Positions 1-5,769 of a stretch of DNA of 10,562 nt are shown here, in pieces. Origin of the DNA: Chloroflexota bacterium (GTDB taxonomy: Bacteria; Chloroflexota; Ktedonobacteria; Ktedonobacterales; Ktedonobacteraceae); NCBI GenBank assembly GCA_902810755.1, contig CADDYT010000189.1:1-10562 (forward strand), written 5' to 3'. The stretch's first letter is position 1. The number at the start of each line of letters is the position of its first letter. Made by a program: the position numbers and the translations under genes. Below the pieces are notes generated by a model. That model ran no database searches. It worked only from the letters and a program-made list of their open reading frames with translations, and had not been told where the DNA came from.

Positions 1-4
1 AACC

Positions 5-97
5 CGTCACAGGCATGAACGCCCGTCGCAGGCATACATGCGCATCGCAGGCATATACGTCCATGACAGGTATACATGCGCATCAGGCATACATGCG
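5..97 (+). repeat. Tandem array of ~19-bp repeats
   Basis: Five degenerate units lie head to tail at about 5-23, 24-42, 43-61, 62-80 and 81-97 (the last is 17 bp). The approximate consensus is CATCGCAGGCATACATGCG. No unique spacers separate the units. A sixth half-unit (CATCGCAGG, from 98) runs directly into the hairpin at 105-125. Copies of the unit recur in inverted orientation at 191-250. The window begins here, so the true copy number is unknown. It could be a minisatellite, a REP-derived array or a protein-binding array; the sequence alone does not decide. Confidence 0.75.
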
Positions 98-104
98 CAT
101 CGCA

Positions 105-125
105 GGCCACCCGCAAGGGGTGGCC
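105..125. repeat. GC-rich REP-like hairpin
   Basis: A perfect 8-bp stem, GGCCACCC paired with GGGTGGCC, encloses the 5-nt loop GCAAG. It follows the tandem units directly and shares the string GCAGGCCACC with the palindrome at 1038-1070, so the two may belong to one dispersed family. It has no T-tract on either strand and is not a typical intrinsic terminator. Confidence 0.7.
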
Positions 126-177
126 CTACTATATACGATGGCTTCCCAGGCCCCGGCGGTCGTGGAGAGTAGGGCCA
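121..177. repeat. 10-bp inverted repeat joining the two repeat arms
   Basis: TGGCCCTACT at 121-130 is exactly complementary to AGTAGGGCCA at 168-177, with 37 bases between them. These arms continue outward into the repeat blocks at 5-97 and 191-250, so 1-250 as a whole is a large imperfect palindrome centred near 149. Confidence 0.7.
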
Positions 178-190
178 GCCCTTGCCGCTT

Positions 191-250
191 GCCTGCGATA
201 TGCATGTATGCCTGCGACGGGCGAGTGTACGCTTTCATGCCTGTGATGGT
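191..250 (-). repeat. Inverted copy of the 19-bp repeat block
   Basis: Read on the minus strand, this stretch repeats elements of 8-50: a CACAGGCATGAA unit, then CGCCCGTCGCAGGCATACAT, then a further ATCGCAGGC. The order matches the left block, with a short insertion of about ten bases between the first two units. It overlaps the last four sense codons and the stop of the minus-strand plsY gene (235-250), so the very C-terminus of PlsY is encoded by repeat sequence. Confidence 0.7.
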
Positions 251-918
251 GAGCTACCGGTCGAAGACGTACCCTCATCGAGCTTCACTTTCTGGCCGAT
301 CTTGCGCTCCTTGCCGGTCAGCAGACGGACAATATTATCGTAGTGGAAAATGATGACAAGGGCCGGGCCAACGATCAGATAGACCAGCTGCGGCAGGTGA
401 ACGAAGGCGATCTGGCCGACGAAGAAAAAGATGAAGCCGCAGATAATCGAGGTCAGACCGCCAACGATGGAGCCAAGGGAGACGTAGCGCGAGATGGCAA
501 TGGTGCTGAGCGTGGTAATCGCGCAGATCAGGAAGACGAGCGGGGAGATCACCAGGATCGCGCCCGCGCCGGTGGCGACGCCGCGCCCGCCCTTAAAGCC
601 AATAAATACCGGGTAACAGTGTCCGATGAGGGCGGCAAGGGCGGCGATGGTCAGGCCCCAGCCAGAGAGATAGAAAACCGGCAGCTTCGCCAGCAGGGTC
701 GGCCCGATACCTTTTGAGATATCAAATAAGAAGACAATGATCGCGGGAAACCGGCCAAGCGTGCGTAAGACGTTGGTCGCCCCTATCTTATGGCTACCAT
801 AGTCGCGGATATCGAAATCTTTCCCACGTAGCAGCTTCCCCATCCAGTAGCCGGCGGGAACCGACCCCCAGAGATAGCCAATCAGGGCAATGATGATGCC
901 ACCAGCGATGCCAGGCAT
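235..918 (-). CDS. plsY: Glycerol-3-phosphate acyltransferase PlsY
   Basis: This integral membrane enzyme transfers an acyl group from acyl-phosphate to sn-glycerol-3-phosphate, giving lysophosphatidic acid, the first step of bacterial phospholipid synthesis. The 227-residue product has the family motifs in order: GSVPAGYWMGKL (18-29), DIRDYGSHKIGATNVLR (36-52), the KGGRGVATGAG loop (109-119) and a final HYDNIVRLLTGKERKIG (192-208). Hydrophobic segments lie near 4-20, 57-77, 86-107, 118-142, 147-170 and 174-192. Motif 1 reads GSHKIGATN where GSGN(I/P)GATN is usual, a substitution worth noting. The start is well supported by AAGGAGG at 924-930, five bases upstream. The last 15 or so residues (from about 214) form a Ser/Thr-rich tail that runs into the repeat block. 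It is divergent from the hydrolase gene at 1140. Confidence 0.95.
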   Translation of the reverse strand: MPGIAGGIIIALIGYLWGSVPAGYWMGKLLRGKDFDIRDYGSHKIGATNVLRTLGRFPAIIVFLFDISKGIGPTLLAKLPVFYLSGWGLTIAALAALIGHCYPVFIGFKGGRGVATGAGAILVISPLVFLICAITTLSTIAISRYVSLGSIVGGLTSIICGFIFFFVGQIAFVHLPQLVYLIVGPALVIIFHYDNIVRLLTGKERKIGQKVKLDEGTSSTGSSPSQA

Positions 919-962
919 AGCAGCCTCCTTCAGAGAAATTTGGACTCTGCTCTTTTGACCTA

Positions 963-991
963 ATTATAGTGACATTCCAGGCAAAAATCTA
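963..991 (-). promoter_or_regulatory. Putative plsY promoter
   Basis: On the minus strand a perfect TATAAT lies at 968-963, with TAGATT (3 of 6 matches to TTGACA) 17 bp upstream at 991-986. It would give a leader of roughly 40 nt before the plsY start at 918. The -10 is strong and the -35 weak. Confidence 0.5.
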
Positions 992-1037
992 GCATATCGC
1001 GGAAAATCTCTGGTTTATACATATCAAGACCCACGTA

Positions 1038-1070
1038 GCCGCAGGCCACCGACGAGGGATGGCCTGCGGC
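1038..1070. repeat. REP-like palindrome
   Basis: A perfect 11-bp inverted repeat, GCCGCAGGCCA (1038-1048) and TGGCCTGCGGC (1060-1070), has an 11-nt loop. It sits in the divergent intergenic region between plsY and the hydrolase and has no T-tract. It shares GCAGGCCACC with the hairpin at 105-125. Confidence 0.7.
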
Positions 1071-1109
1071 GAACTCAGCACGACACACCTGTGAAGGTTT
1101 GTCAGAGCA

Positions 1110-1118
1110 TGATATACT
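1110..1118 (+). promoter_or_regulatory. Putative extended -10 promoter of the hydrolase gene
   Basis: TGATATACT at 1110-1118 fits the extended -10 form TGnTATACT. No good -35 is spaced correctly: TTGTCA at 1099-1104 is too close. Transcription would start near 1125, leaving a leader of about 15 nt that contains the Shine-Dalgarno GAGGAGG at 1128-1134. Confidence 0.4.
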
Positions 1119-1139
1119 TATACGGATGAGGAGGTACGT

Positions 1140-2417
1140 ATGAAAAAATTCGGGAATCGTCTCCTGAGAAGCCTCGGCTTGCTCATTCTTAGCGCAATGG
1201 GCATGCTGCTGCTGGCGCTGGTGGTCGCTTTCCGTCACATCATGGAAACGCCACAGCCGCTTGAAAGTTTGCTGCCCGGTGAGGCCCGCATCTATCGCTG
1301 GCGGCACGGACACGTCTTCTATAAAGTATCTGGCCCGGAAGCGGCCCCGACGCTGGTACTGCTGCACGCGCCCGGCGTTGGCGCATCCTCCTACGAGATG
1401 CGCAAAATCATGGGGCCGCTGGCGACCACTTTTCGCGTCTACGCGCCCGACCTGCCCGGCTTCGGCCTTTCCGACCGGCTGCATATAGATTACTCCGCCG
1501 CCCTGTATACGCTGCTGGTAGAGGATTTTCTGCGCGAGGTGGTGCAGCGGCCAGCGACCCTCGTTGCCAGCGGCCCGAGCTGTAATTACGCGGTGACGGT
1601 CGCGCGTCGCTCGCCCGAACTCTGCGAGCGGCTCGTGTTGCTCTCTCCGACCTCACTCTTCGGCAGCCATCAGAGCCAGTTGTTGCCGCCGACATTCGCG
1701 CAGGCACCGGCACTCGCAAGACTGCTCTACCCGCTTGTCAGCACGCGGCCCGCGCTGCGCTACGCGGTGAGGCGCCGACACGCGGCAGAAAATAGCGCGG
1801 TCACGCGGGAAGAGATCGACTACCTGTACGCCGCCAGCCACCAGTTCGGCGCGGAACGCGCCCCACTGGCGCTGCTGGCCGGGAAACTGGACGTGGATGT
1901 CTCAGAGGAGTTCGCAAACTTGCAGCAGCCCACGCTCCTGCTCTGGGGAACAGAAGCCCTGAACAACCTGCAAGCCATCAGCGGGCCGCACGAACTGGTA
2001 ACGCCAGCACAGACACGCATGGAGCTTATCAAAGACGCGGGCGCCGCCGTTCACGAAGAGCATCCTGAAATCGTGATTACCACCATCCTCCAGTGGCAGG
2101 AGGAGCAGGCGCCTGCCGTCACGCAGGCAGAGGGAGAGAGAGCCGCCCCGGCCACGACGCAGGAGATAGCGGCGGCAGAGGCAGCGCAGCCAGAGACGCA
2201 ACAGGAAACGGAGAGAGCGCAGGCCCGGGAACCGGCACAGCAGAAACAGGAGGAGGCACAACCCACGATTGTGGCCGAGGCCTACTGTGTCAGATGCAAA
2301 AAGAAAACGCCGATGAAAGATATCGAGGAGGTGACAACAAAGAACGGCGCGCCAGCCATACGCGGCAAATGCTCGGTGTGCGGTGCGGGCCAGTATCGCA
2401 TGGGCAAGCTGGCATAA
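1140..2417 (+). CDS. Membrane-anchored alpha/beta hydrolase fused to a C-terminal zinc ribbon (DUF5679-like)
   Basis: The 425-residue protein has four visible parts. Residues about 8-31 form an N-terminal membrane helix or uncleaved signal anchor. Residues about 50-320 are an alpha/beta hydrolase fold, with strand and oxyanion region LVLLHAPGVGASSYEM (72-87), APDLPGFGLSD (102-112) and a nucleophile-elbow candidate GPSCN with Ser147. Residues about 321-380 are a Gln/Glu/Ala-rich low-complexity linker. Residues 381-425 carry CVRC (383-386) and CSVC (411-414) with a KNGAPAIRGKC core, resembling the small DUF5679 zinc ribbon. His305 fits the catalytic histidine. The elbow ends in Asn rather than the usual Gly, and the usual acid after LLWG is replaced (TEALNN), leaving Glu272 as the nearest acid, so activity is uncertain. 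GAGGAGG at 1128-1134 supports the start. The substrate cannot be told. Confidence 0.88.
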   Translation: MKKFGNRLLRSLGLLILSAMGMLLLALVVAFRHIMETPQPLESLLPGEARIYRWRHGHVFYKVSGPEAAPTLVLLHAPGVGASSYEMRKIMGPLATTFRVYAPDLPGFGLSDRLHIDYSAALYTLLVEDFLREVVQRPATLVASGPSCNYAVTVARRSPELCERLVLLSPTSLFGSHQSQLLPPTFAQAPALARLLYPLVSTRPALRYAVRRRHAAENSAVTREEIDYLYAASHQFGAERAPLALLAGKLDVDVSEEFANLQQPTLLLWGTEALNNLQAISGPHELVTPAQTRMELIKDAGAAVHEEHPEIVITTILQWQEEQAPAVTQAEGERAAPATTQEIAAAEAAQPETQQETERAQAREPAQQKQEEAQPTIVAEAYCVRCKKKTPMKDIEEVTTKNGAPAIRGKCSVCGAGQYRMGKLA

Positions 2418-2463
2418 CGCTTTCGAGCAAACAGGCAGGGGGAGAAATCGGGACGAAAATCCC

Positions 2464-2492
2464 TTGACGAGAGGCAGGCAAGGCCGTATAAT
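2464..2492 (+). promoter_or_regulatory. Strong sigma-70-type promoter of greA
   Basis: TTGACG at 2464-2469 and a perfect TATAAT at 2487-2492 are separated by exactly 17 bp, 11 of 12 consensus matches. It lies 46 bp after the hydrolase stop. The only downstream coding sequence before a terminator is greA, so greA is predicted to be transcribed on its own with a leader of about 260 nt. Confidence 0.85.
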
Positions 2493-2515
2493 CACCTTCG
2501 TGTGTTGTGAAGGTG
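2493..2515 (+). promoter_or_regulatory. Dyad at the greA transcription start
   Basis: CACCTTC (2493-2499) and GAAGGTG (2509-2515) form a perfect 7-bp inverted repeat with a 9-nt loop, directly after the -10 box and spanning the predicted start near 2499. It could be an operator, or a hairpin near the 5' end of the mRNA. Confidence 0.5.
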
Positions 2516-2760
2516 TGCCGCTTATCATCCCGGAAAGCCACCGTACTGCTCGCACCTCTTGCAGAGCAGGTAGGCGTTTTCACCGCAGAAGAGAGCGCAC
2601 AGCATGGTATTGCTTGAAGCAGGCAAAAAAGAATTGGTATTGGGTAGAGGGATGGGAAGGGATGAAAAATGGGAATAAAGACGGTGGGGCAAGGGTTATT
2701 ACCGAAAAGAATGCACCACCGACAGAGAAAATACCTCAAAACCAGGGAGGAGTTGAAAAC
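2516..2760 (+). other. Long greA leader with a G-quadruplex motif
   Basis: Apart from the promoter and dyad, the 343-bp gap between the hydrolase and greA appears to be untranslated leader. It contains four GGG runs at 2642-2644, 2649-2651, 2654-2656 and 2659-2661 with loops of 4, 2 and 2 nt, a textbook G-quadruplex pattern on the RNA-like strand. The greA frame stays open through the leader, and an ATG at 2662 would add 33 residues. However, the GreA family starts where the 2761 start puts it, and the best ribosome site (2745-2752) serves 2761. No known riboswitch class was recognised. Confidence 0.55.
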
Positions 2761-3282
2761 ATGAGTATTGGTGGACAGAGTGACGCAAAACCCGAACGCC
2801 GCATCTATCGCCTGACACCTGAAGGCTTCGCGAAAATGCAGCAGCGCCTGGAGTACCTGCGCAATGTGAGACGGAAGGAAGTTGCCGACTACATCCACGA
2901 GGCAAAGGAAGCCGGTGATATCAGCGAAAGCAGCGCCTACGAAGATGCAAAAAACGAGCAGGCAAAGGTCGAGGGGGAGATTCTTGAACTGGAACAACTG
3001 CTCTCCGCCGCTGAGATCATGACCCCGGATATGCACGGGAACGAAGAAGGCCCGCGCGTTGTGCGCATCGGTATGCAGGTAAAAGTTGAGACCGAAAGCG
3101 GCGCGGAACGTACCTTCAAAATCGTCGAGACCTTCGAGGCCAATCCGAAAGAGGGCCTCATCTCCGATCAATCACCGGTGGGCAAGGCGTTGATGGGCCA
3201 CAAAGAGGGCGAAGAAGTGACCGTTTCTACCCCCGGCGGCGTCACCACCTACTTTATCCTTGAGATTAGCCCTATGCTCTAA
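2761..3282 (+). CDS. greA: Transcription elongation factor GreA
   Basis: GreA enters the secondary channel of backtracked RNA polymerase and stimulates cleavage of the displaced RNA 3' end, restarting stalled complexes. The 173-residue product matches the family in length (about 155-175). The N-terminal coiled-coil hairpin covers roughly 19-88, with tip motif GDISES in which Asp53 and Glu56 are the conserved acids that coordinate the catalytic magnesium. The C-terminal FKBP-like domain follows from about 98, with FKIVETFEANPKEGLIS (119-135), SPVGKALMGHKEGEEV (138-153) and a closing PGG..TYFILEI. The start is chosen from GGGAGGAG at 2745-2752, eight bases upstream, and from family length. It is flanked by its own promoter and terminator, so it appears monocistronic. 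Confidence 0.96.
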   Translation: MSIGGQSDAKPERRIYRLTPEGFAKMQQRLEYLRNVRRKEVADYIHEAKEAGDISESSAYEDAKNEQAKVEGEILELEQLLSAAEIMTPDMHGNEEGPRVVRIGMQVKVETESGAERTFKIVETFEANPKEGLISDQSPVGKALMGHKEGEEVTVSTPGGVTTYFILEISPML

Positions 3283-3295
3283 GCAATGACATCAC

Positions 3296-3346
3296 AGAGA
3301 ACAGGCACAGGAGCTGCGATATCCGCTCGTGGCCTGTTCTCTTTTT
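3296..3346 (+). terminator. Intrinsic terminator of greA
   Basis: AGAGAACAGGC (3296-3306) pairs perfectly with GCCTGTTCTCT (3332-3342), followed by a T-tract at 3342-3346. The 25-nt loop is long and may fold on itself. It begins 13 bases after the greA stop. Confidence 0.8.
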
Positions 3347-3497
3347 CTGCTCTTCAAAACCCATCCCAACCATGGCTTTGCCACGAACAGGTGGGGGAGT
3401 TTTCAGCGGCAGTGGGCATCCTTCTGTCAAGATGGTAGAATATGAACACAGGGACATTCTTTAAATCGCTTAGCAATGGAAATAGCAGGGTTGATTT

Positions 3498-4517
3498 ATG
3501 ACAGAAGTAGCAGCAACGAAGCAGATGCCTGCACAGAAACCGGCAATCGACGTTGATATCTATGATGGCTCGGCCACGCCTATCCTGGCACAGGCGGTGG
3601 TGGAAATTCTGGGTCTCTCGCTGGGACATCGCGACATTCACCACTTTGAAGACGGCGAGACGCATGTGAAGATACTGGACAACGCACGTGAACGCGATAT
3701 CTATATCATCCAGTCTACCTGCTGGCCCGTCAATGAAAACCTGATGGAACTGCTGATTATGATTGATGCCTTCCGCCGCGCCTCCGCCCGTCGCATCACC
3801 GCCATCATCCCTTACTATGGTTACGCGCGACAGGAGAAGAAATCGACGGGGCGCGAGCCAATCACCGCCAAACTGGTGGCAAACCTGCTGACGACCGCAG
3901 GCGCGGACCGCGTGGTCGCCATCGACCTGCACGCCCCGGCTATCCAGGGCTTCTTCGATATCGGCATGATCTCCCTGACAGCCATTCCCCTGCTGGCCGA
4001 TCATGTACGCAAATATGTCCCGAACCTGCAAGACGCGGTGGTTGTCTCCCCCGACACGGGCCGTCTCAAAGTGGCGGATATGTACGCGAACCTGCTCAAC
4101 CTGCCGCTGGTGGTGATCTATAAGCGGCGCGGCGGCGAACACGGGGAAGAGGTCAAAGCCCGCGCCATCATCGGCGAGGTGAGGGGGAAACGCCCCATCA
4201 TTGTCGATGATATCGTCTCTACCGGCAGCACCATCGTTGCCAGCGCCGAGGCCCTGCTGGAAGCCGGGGCAAAGCCGGATATGACGGTCGTAGCGACGCA
4301 CGGCGTTCTCACCCCTGCCGCCGAGGAACGGCTGGGCAGGCCGGAGATCTCGCGCATCGTCATCACCGACACCATCCCCTTCCACAGCGCCGGTCTGCTC
4401 AACAAAACCTCCGTCATCTCCGTCGCCGGTCTGCTGGCCGAGACGATCTCGCGCCTGCACCAGGGCCAGTCCATCAGCGCCCTCTTCCGGCGCGGCCACG
4501 AAACCTATCCCGTGTGA
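3498..4517 (+). CDS. prs: Ribose-phosphate pyrophosphokinase (PRPP synthetase)
   Basis: This cytosolic enzyme transfers pyrophosphate from ATP to ribose 5-phosphate, giving PRPP for purine, pyrimidine, histidine, tryptophan and NAD synthesis. The 339-residue product shows class I features: FEDGETHVKIL (50-60), ATP-binding PYYGYARQEKKSTGREPITAKLVANLL (105-131), DLHAPAIQGFFDI (143-155) with His145, the flexible-loop KRR (209-211) and the PRPP-binding loop IIVDDIVSTGST (234-245). SPDTGRL (184-190) has Arg where many members have a second Gly (SPDxGGV), possibly a lineage variant. About 18 residues precede the conserved core. The ribosome site (CAGGG at 3486-3490) is weak. No clear promoter was found in 3347-3497; TAGAAT at 3436-3441 is a possible -10. 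It ends four bases before the convergent TetR remnant. Confidence 0.95.
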   Translation: MTEVAATKQMPAQKPAIDVDIYDGSATPILAQAVVEILGLSLGHRDIHHFEDGETHVKILDNARERDIYIIQSTCWPVNENLMELLIMIDAFRRASARRITAIIPYYGYARQEKKSTGREPITAKLVANLLTTAGADRVVAIDLHAPAIQGFFDIGMISLTAIPLLADHVRKYVPNLQDAVVVSPDTGRLKVADMYANLLNLPLVVIYKRRGGEHGEEVKARAIIGEVRGKRPIIVDDIVSTGSTIVASAEALLEAGAKPDMTVVATHGVLTPAAEERLGRPEISRIVITDTIPFHSAGLLNKTSVISVAGLLAETISRLHQGQSISALFRRGHETYPV

Positions 4518-4521
4518 TCGC

Positions 4522-4785
4522 TTAACCCACCTGATGGTTTTGTAATCCTTCGAGCAGAAAGTTCAGCGATTTTTCGCTCGCGTTCTCCCATTGCACAGCC
4601 TGCGGGTCAACCATCCAGAGCAGGACCAAACCTTCGTAAAGGGATGCAATGGTAATAGCAACGGACTGCGCATCTACAGGCCGGAACTCATCGCGCTCAA
4701 CGCCACGCTGAATGAGCGCGGCCAGCAGGTCGCGATAATCAACCGGATAAACCTGGTAATTGCCCGCAAAGGCATGCCATGATTT
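4522..4785 (-). pseudogene. Remnant of a TetR/AcrR-family regulator (C-terminal part only)
   Basis: The last ~85 residues before the stop at 4522-4524 read like the ligand-binding C-terminus of a TetR-family repressor: a YRDLLAALIQRGVERDEFRP-type helix, then AITIASLYEGLVLLWMVDPQ and a final LNFLLEGLQNH. The N-terminal helix-turn-helix is absent. Upstream of about 4780 the frame loses this resemblance and enters the promoter region of the next plus-strand gene. No ribosome site or sensible start is seen. A truncated, probably non-functional relic is the best reading; a start ATG at 4929 on this strand gives an implausible N-terminus. Confidence 0.7.
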
Positions 4786-4797
4786 GATACCGTCGTA

Positions 4798-4825
4798 TTG
4801 ACACTCTCCGGCATAGTGATATGAT
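4798..4825 (+). promoter_or_regulatory. Strong promoter of the Cys/His-rich gene
   Basis: A perfect TTGACA (4798-4803) is followed after 16 bp by TATGAT (4820-4825), 11 of 12 consensus matches. It lies just beyond the broken edge of the TetR remnant and gives a leader of about 95 nt before 4929. The leader shows no obvious structure. Confidence 0.75.
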
Positions 4826-4928
4826 ATGGGCAACGCCGCAAGAGACGGAAGTTGCCATCGACATCGAGAGACGCCTGGATTTGACGCGGTGAGATGAGAC
4901 TGGCGGCGCGGCGAGGAGCAACACTGCA

Positions 4929-5702
4929 ATGATCACATTTGAAGACGTAACGGAGTTTTTTCTCAAGGCGGCAGCGCGCGTTGGTCTGACCACACACCCC
5001 GAATACTGGACAAATAGCCGCACACTGGAGCGAGAGTTTGCCTGCACCTGCCATATCGGAAGCTGTGAAGAGGCTGATAACCGCAGCACCTGCACCATCT
5101 CTTTCACCTGGAGTACGCTGGACACTGCCCTCTCGCTGGAAGGCCCAACCGGCATCTGCGAATTCTTCCATGAGCCGGGCGAGGCCTGCCCGCATCTGCA
5201 TACCCGCGACATTCCCCCCCTGCTTTTTGATCTCTCCTATAACCTGGTACTGAGCGGGCCGGCGATCTCAGAGGCTGGCCTGTTCTCCCTCATACAGATG
5301 CTCAAATTGCGCGCCAGCGAGCAGAGCAGGCGCGCAACGGAGACGCGACCGGGCATCAGTATGGCTCTGCAAGATAATCGCTTACAGCCGGAGGCGCTGA
5401 CGCTGCAACAGCGCGTGGAAATCCCGATCTGGCATCCAGAGGGCATGCACGGCCTGCATGAACTCCACGAATACGAAATAGACAGCGCCAGCCGACGTTC
5501 CGCGCGTTTCCTCCTGCGCCAGCGCGAAATCGACGAAGATGAGAACGAGGACGAAGACGAGGATATAGAACCGGTAGAGGTAGTGGCCGACAACCCGCGC
5601 CCGGAAGAGTGGGTGCCGCAGGTGATGGTCGAGGTCTGTCAGGATATCATGCATGGGCTGCAGGCCCTGGAAGCAGCACGCTCCTACGGCTCGCTCTCCT
5701 GA
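4929..5702 (+). CDS. Unrecognised Cys/His-rich acidic protein
   Basis: I do not recognise a family for this 257-residue protein. The N-terminal half carries a cluster of possible metal ligands: CTCH (39-42), Cys46, Cys55, Cys77, Cys87, His89 and His91, spaced like a zinc site or a pair of sites. A moderately hydrophobic LLFDLSYNLVLSG (98-110) follows; there is no signal peptide or clear membrane helix. A His-rich stretch lies at 169-180 (HPEGMHGLHELH), a highly acidic segment at 201-214, and a predicted helix at 228-252. GAGGAG at 4913-4918 supports the start. It has its own strong promoter and the hairpin at 5702-5769 as terminator, so it is probably expressed as a single gene. Cytosolic location is inferred. 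Confidence 0.85.
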   Translation: MITFEDVTEFFLKAAARVGLTTHPEYWTNSRTLEREFACTCHIGSCEEADNRSTCTISFTWSTLDTALSLEGPTGICEFFHEPGEACPHLHTRDIPPLLFDLSYNLVLSGPAISEAGLFSLIQMLKLRASEQSRRATETRPGISMALQDNRLQPEALTLQQRVEIPIWHPEGMHGLHELHEYEIDSASRRSARFLLRQREIDEDENEDEDEDIEPVEVVADNPRPEEWVPQVMVEVCQDIMHGLQALEAARSYGSLS

Positions 5703-5769
5703 AAAAAGCCAGAAAAGCGTGCAAGCTCTGCGCCATCATGCAGAGCTTGCACGCTTTTCTGGCTTTTTT
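5702..5769. terminator. Bidirectional terminator, perfect 30-bp stem
   Basis: A perfect 30-bp inverted repeat (5702-5731 and 5740-5769) with an 8-nt loop starts with six A and ends with six T, so it can act as an intrinsic terminator on both strands. The stop codons of the convergent genes share bases with its two ends: TGA 5700-5702 on plus and TAA 5770-5768 on minus. Confidence 0.9.

Noticed and set aside
5..97. CRISPR-like array
   Set aside because: Units are ~19 bp and directly adjacent, with no unique spacers of 25-40 bp and no cas genes in the window.
235..717. Acidic plus-strand open frame opposite plsY
   Set aside because: Its composition is an antisense product of the hydrophobic PlsY codons.
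3356..3383. Dispersed repeat shared with 8854-8872 (AAAACCCA and GGCTTTGCCA in both)
   Set aside because: The two shared strings are short and differently spaced, so a common element cannot be claimed without a genome search.
3354..4499. Long open frame on the minus strand opposite prs
   Set aside because: It is the antisense shadow of a clearly conserved gene, has low-complexity Asp/Gly/Val-rich composition and no family likeness.
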